Shown here: positions 1 through 4,875 of the stretch, piece by piece
Layout of the letters: every line of letters begins with the position of its first letter
Numbering within the stretch: the first letter of the stretch is position 1
From: Treponema_I sp045631425
GTDB taxonomy: Bacteria; Spirochaetota; Spirochaetia; Treponematales; Treponemataceae
Assembly: GCA_045631425.1 (NCBI GenBank)
Contig: JAZQUR010000066.1
Location: 1 to 6,839 of the forward strand
Direction: 5' to 3'
Length of the DNA stretch: 6,839 nucleotides
Translations under genes and position numbers: made by a program
Notes under the pieces: model-generated
What the model saw: the letters and a program-made list of their open reading frames with translations, nothing else
The model's database searches: none
Told to the model about the DNA's origin: nothing

Positions 1-133
1 AAAATGTGATAAAAAATTATTATTTGTTGCTTTATATTTAATTTTTTATTTCTTGTATTATATTAAATTATTTTTATTTTGATAAAAAAATGAAAAAAAA
101 TTAAAAAAATTTCAAATTTTTATTAAAAAGCTA
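1..133. other. AT-rich gene-free leader with A-tracts
   Basis: I see no gene, RNA or terminator here. The stretch is almost entirely A and T with repeated runs of A and T. It includes a 17-nt palindrome at 105-121 (AAAAATTT, a central C, AAATTTTT). The part at about 109-129 lies where an UP element would sit relative to the promoter at 134-162, about 40-60 bases before the expected start. I infer that it boosts the tRNA promoter by binding the RNA polymerase alpha subunit or by DNA bending. The A-tracts are seen directly; the function is inferred. Confidence 0.5.
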
Positions 134-162
134 TTGACCAAAAAAAGAATAAGATGTATATT
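134..162 (+). promoter_or_regulatory. sigma-70 promoter of the tRNA-Thr/tRNA-Tyr unit
   Basis: The -35 box is TTGACC (134-139) and the -10 box is TATATT (157-162), separated by exactly 17 bases. Each box matches the sigma-70 consensus at 5 of 6 positions. Transcription would begin near 169-171, giving a leader of about 33-35 nt before tRNA-Thr. The AT-rich DNA upstream fits a strong stable-RNA promoter. The factor that would read it, RpoD, is encoded later in this window. Confidence 0.8.
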
Positions 163-203
163 CTTCTACGTTGAGCGACATTAAAGCTTAAACAAAAATA
201 AAT

Positions 204-277
204 GCCAACTTAGCTCAGCTGGCCAGAGCACGTGATTTGTAATCTCGGGGTCTAGGGTTCGAATCCCTAAGTTGGCT
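204..277 (+). tRNA. tRNA-Thr (anticodon TGT)
   Basis: A full cloverleaf can be drawn. The acceptor stem is GCCAACT (204-210) with AGTTGGC (270-276). The D stem is GCTC (213-216) with GAGC (226-229). The anticodon loop is TTTGTAA (236-242) with TGT at 238-240. The T stem is TAGGG (253-257) with CCCTA (265-269) around a normal TTCGAAT loop. The discriminator is T277. It reads ACA and probably other ACN threonine codons. CCA is not encoded (TTTC follows), so the end must be added by a CCA-adding enzyme. One oddity is the anticodon stem, CGTGA (231-235) with TCTCG (243-247), which has a T-T mismatch at tRNA positions 29 and 41 (bases 233 and 245). Confidence 0.97.
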
Positions 278-295
278 TTTCTTCTTTTGAAGAAA
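278..295 (+). other. perfect hairpin filling the spacer between the two tRNAs
   Basis: TTTCTTC (278-284), a TTTT loop (285-288) and GAAGAAA (289-295) form a perfect 7-bp hairpin. It occupies all but one base of the gap between tRNA-Thr and tRNA-Tyr. The 3-prime cut after 277 (RNase Z type, since no CCA is encoded) and the RNase P cut before 297 would release just this hairpin. I infer a role in processing or in keeping the two tRNAs from misfolding. It has no following T-tract, so it is not a terminator. Confidence 0.6.
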
Positions 296-296
296 T

Positions 297-378
297 GGGG
301 AGTTTCCCGAGCGGTCAAAGGGGGCAGACTGTAAATCTGTTGGCTCAGCCTTCGAAGGTCCGAATCCTTCACTCCCCA
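297..378 (+). tRNA. tRNA-Tyr (anticodon GTA)
   Basis: This is a class II tRNA of 82 nt with a long variable arm, as expected for bacterial tRNA-Tyr. The acceptor stem is GGGGAGT (297-303) with ACTCCCC (371-377), and the discriminator is A378. The anticodon stem is GCAGA (324-328) with TCTGT (336-340), closing with a G-T pair. The anticodon GTA is at 331-333. The variable arm is TGGCTCAGCC and the bases after it. The T stem is GAAGG (354-358) with CCTTC (366-370). The T loop reads TCCGAAT, so position 55 is C (base 360) instead of the almost invariant T that becomes pseudouridine. CCA is not encoded (GTAA follows). It decodes TAC and TAT. Confidence 0.96.
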
Positions 379-383
379 GTAAC

Positions 384-416
384 GGTGTTGAATATAGATT
401 CAACACCTTTTTTTTT
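384..416 (+). terminator. rho-independent terminator of the tRNA unit
   Basis: GGTGTTGAAT (384-393) and ATTCAACACC (398-407) form a perfect 10-bp stem around the 4-nt loop ATAG. A run of nine T follows (408-416). It lies six bases after tRNA-Tyr and should end the tRNA transcript, separating it from the protein genes that start at 446. Confidence 0.95.
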
Positions 417-445
417 GCTTAAATCACTTTGTTATAGGAAAGAAT

Positions 446-895
446 ATGTCAAATTGTTTTTATGAAAATGGATTGAATTTTCAATGTCAAAGATGTTCTC
501 ATTGTTGTAAAGATGAACCAGGTTATGTATATCTTTCAAAAATTGATTTACAAAATCTTTTAGCGTGCTATAATTTGACTAAAGAAGAATTTATAGAAAA
601 ATATTGTCGTTTTGTTCCATACTACGATGGTTCAGAAGTTTTGTGTTTGCAAGAAAAAGAAAACTATGAATGTATTCTTTGGGAACAGGGGTGTACAGCT
701 TATAAAGGTCGGCCTATTCAATGTTCCACCTATCCATTTTGGTCATATATTTTAAAAAATGAGCAATCTTGGAATGAAGAAGCAAATGATTGTCCTGGCA
801 TAAATAAAGGGTGTAAAGTTTCTTTTGAAGAAATAAATGCTGCAAAAGAAAAATACGAAAGTAACTTTCCACTTAGAAAAACTGATTTATTTTAG
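446..895 (+). CDS. YkgJ-family cysteine-cluster protein
   Basis: A 149-residue protein of the CxxCxxCC (YkgJ) family, whose biochemical role is not established; members are presumed to bind zinc or an iron-sulfur cluster. The sequence shows the signature at C14, C17, C20 and C21. A second block runs C83-TAYKGRPIQ-C93-STYP, the usual Cys, Arg-Pro, Cys, Tyr-Pro motif, followed by C116-P-G. There are 13 cysteines in all, about 9% of residues, and the extra ones (4, 41, 54, 67, 76, 123) may add ligands. There is no signal peptide or membrane segment, so it is likely cytoplasmic. The start is supported by AGGAAAG at 436-442. It follows the tRNA terminator by only 29 bases, and I find no convincing promoter of its own. 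The hydrolase gene begins 36 bases after its stop. The family assignment is strong and the function unknown. Confidence 0.9.
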   Translation: MSNCFYENGLNFQCQRCSHCCKDEPGYVYLSKIDLQNLLACYNLTKEEFIEKYCRFVPYYDGSEVLCLQEKENYECILWEQGCTAYKGRPIQCSTYPFWSYILKNEQSWNEEANDCPGINKGCKVSFEEINAAKEKYESNFPLRKTDLF

Positions 896-931
896 TGGGA
901 TACAATAATTTTCTTTGATAAGAGGATTTAA

Positions 932-1870
932 ATGAAAGTTGAATTTTGGGGAGTAAGAGGATCGATTCCATCTCCACTGACACCAGAGCAAATTAGAGCA
1001 AAAATTCAGGCTGTAGTTCAGAGGATTTCTGTAAAAGACTTAAAATCTCAAGATTCACGTCAAAATTTTTTAGATAATCTTCCAAGTTGGTTAAATGGAA
1101 CTACTGGAGGAAATACAAGTTGTGTTTACATTCAAAATAAAAATAATACAAACTTTATTTTGGATGCTGGTTCTGGAATTCGTTTGCTTGGAAAAAAACT
1201 TGTAGCAAATAAGCAAAAAGTTTTTCATATCTTTTTTTCACATTTTCACTGGGATCATATTCAAGGTTTACCATTTTTTGATCCATTTTTTAATCCTAAT
1301 GCAGAAATTCATTTTTATTCTCCAAAAGAAGGGATGAAACAATTTTTGGAAGAACAAGCAGAATCTCCATTTTTCCCTGTTAGTATGAAATCAATGAGTC
1401 AAAAAAACATGCATTTTCATACATTAAATGAAGATGAGCCCTTTATCATTGATGGAACAAAGATTACTTGCAAAAAAATGTCCCATCCTGATGATTCATA
1501 TTCTTATTCATTTGAAGAAGATCGTAAAAAAGTGATTTATGCAACTGATGTGGAATTGCGTTCTAAAGATATTAGTGAAAAGGAAATAATTGACTTTTTT
1601 TACCATGCAAATATGTTGATTTTGGACGCTCAATACACTGCGCCAGAAGCAATTCAAAAAGAAAATTGGGGACATTCGTCTTATAGTTATGCTGTAGATT
1701 TTGCATTATCTTGTGATATTAATCAGATTTTCTTTTTTCATCATGAACCAATGTATGATGATAAAAAACTTAATACGATTTTGCAAAATGCAAGAATGTA
1801 TGCTGATTATGCTAATTCTAAGCCATTGAAAATTATGTTGGCAAAAGAGGGTGAATCTTTTAATTTATGA
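932..1870 (+). CDS. metallo-beta-lactamase-fold hydrolase (PhnP/TaR3-like)
   Basis: A 312-residue MBL-fold metal-dependent hydrolase, probably cytoplasmic and probably acting on a phosphodiester or a small-molecule ester; the substrate cannot be told from sequence. The N-terminus MKVEFWGVRGSIPSP is typical of this MBL subgroup. GGNTSCV (59-65) and LDAGSGIR (77-84) follow. The metal motif HxHxDH is H104, H106, D108, H109. Further likely ligands are H185 (SHPDD), D206 (YATDVE) and a histidine in GHSS (248) or FHHEP (270-271), so the binuclear site looks intact. Residues 16-58 form a helical, charged insertion between the first strand and the GGNTS motif. AGAGGA at 921-926 supports the start. 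Its stop overlaps the next start in ATGA, pointing to coupled translation. Confidence 0.87.
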   Translation: MKVEFWGVRGSIPSPLTPEQIRAKIQAVVQRISVKDLKSQDSRQNFLDNLPSWLNGTTGGNTSCVYIQNKNNTNFILDAGSGIRLLGKKLVANKQKVFHIFFSHFHWDHIQGLPFFDPFFNPNAEIHFYSPKEGMKQFLEEQAESPFFPVSMKSMSQKNMHFHTLNEDEPFIIDGTKITCKKMSHPDDSYSYSFEEDRKKVIYATDVELRSKDISEKEIIDFFYHANMLILDAQYTAPEAIQKENWGHSSYSYAVDFALSCDINQIFFFHHEPMYDDKKLNTILQNARMYADYANSKPLKIMLAKEGESFNL

Positions 1871-2097
1871 TAGAAAATTTACATATTCCAATAGAATTAG
1901 ATATTTTAGAGGATAAAAATTCTTCTTTTACTTATGATTTTTCTATAAAAGAAGCGAAAGATTTAGTACTTTTATTAAGAAAGTATGAAAAAGATATGTC
2001 AGATTCTTTAAGGGATTTTTCAATTTCTTTACATCAATATATTTATAATTCTATGACAATAGATGAAGCGGAGAAATTTTTTCATGAAAGTATTTAA
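1867..2097 (+). CDS. small hypothetical protein, operon member
   Basis: I do not recognise this 76-residue protein. It begins with a short hydrophobic stretch (NLHIPIELDIL) and then looks mainly helical: acidic and lysine-rich around residues 27-50 (KEAKDLVLLLRKYEKDMSDS), with a C-terminal helix DEAEKFF (66-72). There are no cysteines, membrane segments or known motifs. It is likely real because it starts in an ATGA overlap with the hydrolase stop and fills the gap up to mltG with no other candidate frame. AGAGG at 1846-1850 is too far for a good ribosome site, so it probably depends on translation of the hydrolase. Its last 14 bases overlap the start of mltG. It may be a small regulatory or partner protein, but nothing shows for what. 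Confidence 0.75.
   Translation: MIENLHIPIELDILEDKNSSFTYDFSIKEAKDLVLLLRKYEKDMSDSLRDFSISLHQYIYNSMTIDEAEKFFHESI
2070..2086 (+). promoter_or_regulatory. ribosome binding site deciding the mltG start
   Basis: GGAG at 2070-2073 lies 10 bases before the ATG at 2084. The upstream in-frame ATG at 2063 has no purine-rich sequence before it. Using it would add seven charged residues (MKRRNFF) ahead of the membrane anchor, which is possible but less likely. Confidence 0.65.
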
Positions 2098-3079
2098 AGT
2101 TTTATTATCACTTTTTTTGGTTTTTGTTTTCCTAGCTGGAATCGCAGTTTTAGTAATTTTTAATTTAATGAAAACTCCTTCTGGTGAATTTAAGGAATAT
2201 AAACTTAGTGTTCCATCTGGTGCTAGTTATTATTCTGTGTCAAATGATTTGGAAGAAAACGGTATTATCAAAAACGCAACTGTTTTTTATTATTACAGTC
2301 GTTATAAAAATGCTGGTTTGAAATCTGGTGTTTATACAGTAAATAATACAATGTCCTTTGATGATTTACATACATTTTTGAATACTGGGAAACAAGAATA
2401 TATTTCAGTAAGTATTCCAGAAGGTTTAACAATTTCTACAGTTGCAAAAATGCTTGAAGAAAACGGCGTTACATCTGCAAGTGGATTTATCAATATTTGT
2501 AAAGATGAAGCTTTTATCGCAAAATACAATATTCCATCAACTTCTCTTGAAGGATACCTTTTCCCAGATACATATTTTTTCACTCCGGAAATGCAGCCAA
2601 GTCAAGTTGCTTCTATCATGGTGGATAATTTTTACTCAAAACTAGCTACTGTAAAAAACGCACAAAGCTTAAACGCTGATGATTTGCATTATCTTGTGAA
2701 ATTGGCTTCTATCGTAGAAAAGGAATATAAAGTTGCATCTGAAGCTCCTTTAATTGCTAGTGTTTTCAAAAATCGCCTAAGATATAATATTGGTCTATAT
2801 TCTTGTGCTACAATTATTTATATCATTACTGAAGAACAAGGGTTGCCTCATCCTGGAAAAGTTACATATAAAGATTTGAAAATTGAAAGCCCATATAACA
2901 CATATATTCATGCAGGGCTAACTCCAACTCCGATTTCAAATCCTGGATTGGTGGCCTTAGATGCTGCAATTAATACTCCAAAAACAAAGTATTATTATTT
3001 TAGAGTTGATGATGAGACAAAGGGAACTCACGTGTTCACTACAGATTTTGACGAACATAAAGAAGCAGGTCAAAATTAA
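2084..3079 (+). CDS. mltG: endolytic murein transglycosylase MltG
   Basis: MltG (YceG family) is an inner-membrane lytic transglycosylase that cuts nascent peptidoglycan glycan strands and is thought to end their growth. From the start at 2084 it has 331 residues, close to the family norm. Residues 5-27 form one hydrophobic anchor with the rest outside. The LysM-like part spans about 38-125 (SVPSGASYYSVSNDLEENG, then ISVSIPEGLTISTVAKML). The fold continues with GYLFPDTYFF (157-166). The catalytic region holds ASIVEKE (208-214), with E212 the likely catalytic Glu, then VFKNRLR (227-233), SPYNTY (269-274) and GLTPTPISNPG (278-288). The usual LQSDPTV is LYSCATI here, with Cys241 in place of Asp. 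It overlaps the preceding gene by 14 bases and ends two bases before dnaG. The family call is firm; the start may instead be 2063. Confidence 0.94.
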   Translation: MKVFKVLLSLFLVFVFLAGIAVLVIFNLMKTPSGEFKEYKLSVPSGASYYSVSNDLEENGIIKNATVFYYYSRYKNAGLKSGVYTVNNTMSFDDLHTFLNTGKQEYISVSIPEGLTISTVAKMLEENGVTSASGFINICKDEAFIAKYNIPSTSLEGYLFPDTYFFTPEMQPSQVASIMVDNFYSKLATVKNAQSLNADDLHYLVKLASIVEKEYKVASEAPLIASVFKNRLRYNIGLYSCATIIYIITEEQGLPHPGKVTYKDLKIESPYNTYIHAGLTPTPISNPGLVALDAAINTPKTKYYYFRVDDETKGTHVFTTDFDEHKEAGQN

Positions 3080-3081
3080 TA

Positions 3082-4875
3082 ATGCCAAAAATTTCTCAAA
3101 GCTCAATAGAAGAAGTAAACTCTCGAACTGATATAGTTTCTCTAATTGGTGAATATACTCGATTAGAAAAACGTGGAACTGAATATTGGGGTTGTTGTCC
3201 ATTTCACAACGAAAAAACACCGTCATTTCACGTGGTTCCTGATAGAAAAATGTACCACTGTTTTGGTTGTCATGCTGGTGGAAGTGTAATCAATTTTTAT
3301 ATGGAAGTTGAAAAAACTTCTTTTTATGAAGCAGTTGTGGCTCTAGCAAAAAAATCTGGAGTTGAGCTTGTTTTTGAGGGAAATGTTGATTACGTAGAAA
3401 AACCAGAAGAAAACCAAAAAGAGCTTTATAAAGAATTGTACACTCGAGTTGCTGGAAGTTTTTCTTATATTTTAACTCAAACTCCTCAAGGTAAAAAAGC
3501 AAAGGGTTATCTTGATAATCGAGGGGTTTCTGATGAAATTGCAGAAATGTTCGGTCTTGGATATTCGCCTGATGACGGGCTTTGGCTTAGAAAATTCCTA
3601 GAATCAAAGAATTACAGCAAAGAATTTCTTGATAATTCTGGCTTATTTTCAAAAAAGAACTCAAATTACTCATTTTTCAGAAACCGCCTAATGTTCCCAA
3701 TCTGGGATAGAAATGGAAAAGTTGTAGCTTTTTCAGCTCGATTACTAGATGGAGATGGACCAAAATATATAAACTCATCTGATTTGGTAACATACAAAAA
3801 AGGTGAAACTTTATATGCTTTTCATTTAGCGAAAAAAGCAATTAGAGAAAAAAAAGCTTGTATCCTCTGTGAAGGAAATATGGATGTTATTGCATATCAC
3901 AGTGCGGGAATCACAAATGCAGTTGCGCCAATGGGAACATCTCTTACAGAGGAACAACTTCGCTTGATTAATTCATTTGCTGATACATTGATTTTAAGTC
4001 TTGATACCGATGAAGCTGGACAAAAGGCCACTTGGAAAGATATTTTAATGGGACGAAAACAAGGATTAACTGTAAAAGTTATTTTTCTTGAAGGTGGCAA
4101 GGATCCAGACGAAGTTTTACAAAAATACGGAAAAGAAACGTTGACAAATTGCGTAAATCGGGCTATATTGGATAGTGATTTTTTATTATCATCACTGTCG
4201 AAAAAATACGATATAACAACTCCTGAGGGCAAAAATAAGTTAGCGTTGGAGTTTTTCCAGTATGTGGATGTATTACAGTCTGATATTCAAAAAGAATCAA
4301 GCCTAGAGCAATTGGCAAATACATTACAGTTATCACTAGAAATAGTGAAATCTGACTATGTAAACCGAGAATCAGCCACAAAAAAACTAGAAGGTAGAAC
4401 TACTACAGATAATAAACCAGCGAAAGTAAATTTAAACGCTGAGTTACGAGCAATTTTAGCTGTAGTTTCTAATATAGATTTTTTTCCACTGATGCGAGGT
4501 TCATTAAGTGCTGATGATTTTGAAGATTCATTAGCTAAAGATATGTTCATCACATTAGAGGAGTGTTACCGAGAAGACATTGTAAATTACGATAGTATTC
4601 TGTTAAAACTTCAAAATGAAAATTTAAGAAACATCGTAGCACAGGCCGTTACATCCGGAGAATTTGCCCAAAATACCGAAAAAACAATCAACGATAGCAT
4701 AAAAATGATTCGCTTGAATAGTTTGAAAAAACGAAGGGAATCTCTGATGATGACTATACGGCAACTTTCAATGTCTGAAAACACCTTAGAAAATCAAGCA
4801 CGTCTAAACACTTTGCTAAACGAAAAAATGAACATTGATACTGAACTTAGATTTATAAAGGACACAAGCCGATGA
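3082..4875 (+). CDS. dnaG: DNA primase DnaG
   Basis: DnaG makes the short RNA primers for replication and is recruited by the replicative helicase DnaB. The 597-residue protein is near the usual length. Residues 39-63 form the CHC2 zinc site: C39, H42, C60 and C63, with PFHNEKTPSFH between. The catalytic core has FRNRLMFPI (199-207) and GPKYINS (226-232). The TOPRIM metal-binding residues are E264 in CEGNMDV and D308/D310 in LDTDEAG; Asn266 replaces the common Tyr of EGYMDV. The C-terminal helicase-binding region (about 430-597) is charged and weakly conserved, as is usual. The ribosome site is poor: only AGGT at 3067-3070, 11 bases before ATG, and mltG ends two bases upstream, so coupling is likely. 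Arginine is mostly CGA (12 of 28 by eye), unlike rpoD. The last bases overlap the rpoD start. Confidence 0.98.
   Translation: MPKISQSSIEEVNSRTDIVSLIGEYTRLEKRGTEYWGCCPFHNEKTPSFHVVPDRKMYHCFGCHAGGSVINFYMEVEKTSFYEAVVALAKKSGVELVFEGNVDYVEKPEENQKELYKELYTRVAGSFSYILTQTPQGKKAKGYLDNRGVSDEIAEMFGLGYSPDDGLWLRKFLESKNYSKEFLDNSGLFSKKNSNYSFFRNRLMFPIWDRNGKVVAFSARLLDGDGPKYINSSDLVTYKKGETLYAFHLAKKAIREKKACILCEGNMDVIAYHSAGITNAVAPMGTSLTEEQLRLINSFADTLILSLDTDEAGQKATWKDILMGRKQGLTVKVIFLEGGKDPDEVLQKYGKETLTNCVNRAILDSDFLLSSLSKKYDITTPEGKNKLALEFFQYVDVLQSDIQKESSLEQLANTLQLSLEIVKSDYVNRESATKKLEGRTTTDNKPAKVNLNAELRAILAVVSNIDFFPLMRGSLSADDFEDSLAKDMFITLEECYREDIVNYDSILLKLQNENLRNIVAQAVTSGEFAQNTEKTINDSIKMIRLNSLKKRRESLMMTIRQLSMSENTLENQARLNTLLNEKMNIDTELRFIKDTSR
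4857..4874 (+). promoter_or_regulatory. ribosome binding site and ATGA overlap starting rpoD
   Basis: AAAGGA (4857-4862) lies nine bases before the rpoD ATG at 4872, inside the end of dnaG. The ATG overlaps the dnaG TGA stop in ATGA. The pairing suggests both coupling and independent entry of ribosomes, so rpoD can be made in excess over primase. Confidence 0.8.

Noticed and set aside
181..406. Two minus-strand open frames of 63 residues across the tRNA region
   Set aside because: They run antisense through two well-folded tRNA genes and a terminator, and have no ribosome site.
901..906. TACAAT as a -10 box for the hydrolase gene
   Set aside because: No sequence resembling TTGACA is found 16-18 bases upstream, so a separate promoter is not supported.
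2063..2083. Upstream in-frame ATG of mltG
   Set aside because: It has no ribosome binding site, and the ATG at 2084 has GGAG at 2070-2073 and starts right at the membrane anchor.
2332..2645. Open frames inside mltG on both strands
   Set aside because: They lie in other frames within a clear, continuous MltG coding sequence and carry no recognisable domain.
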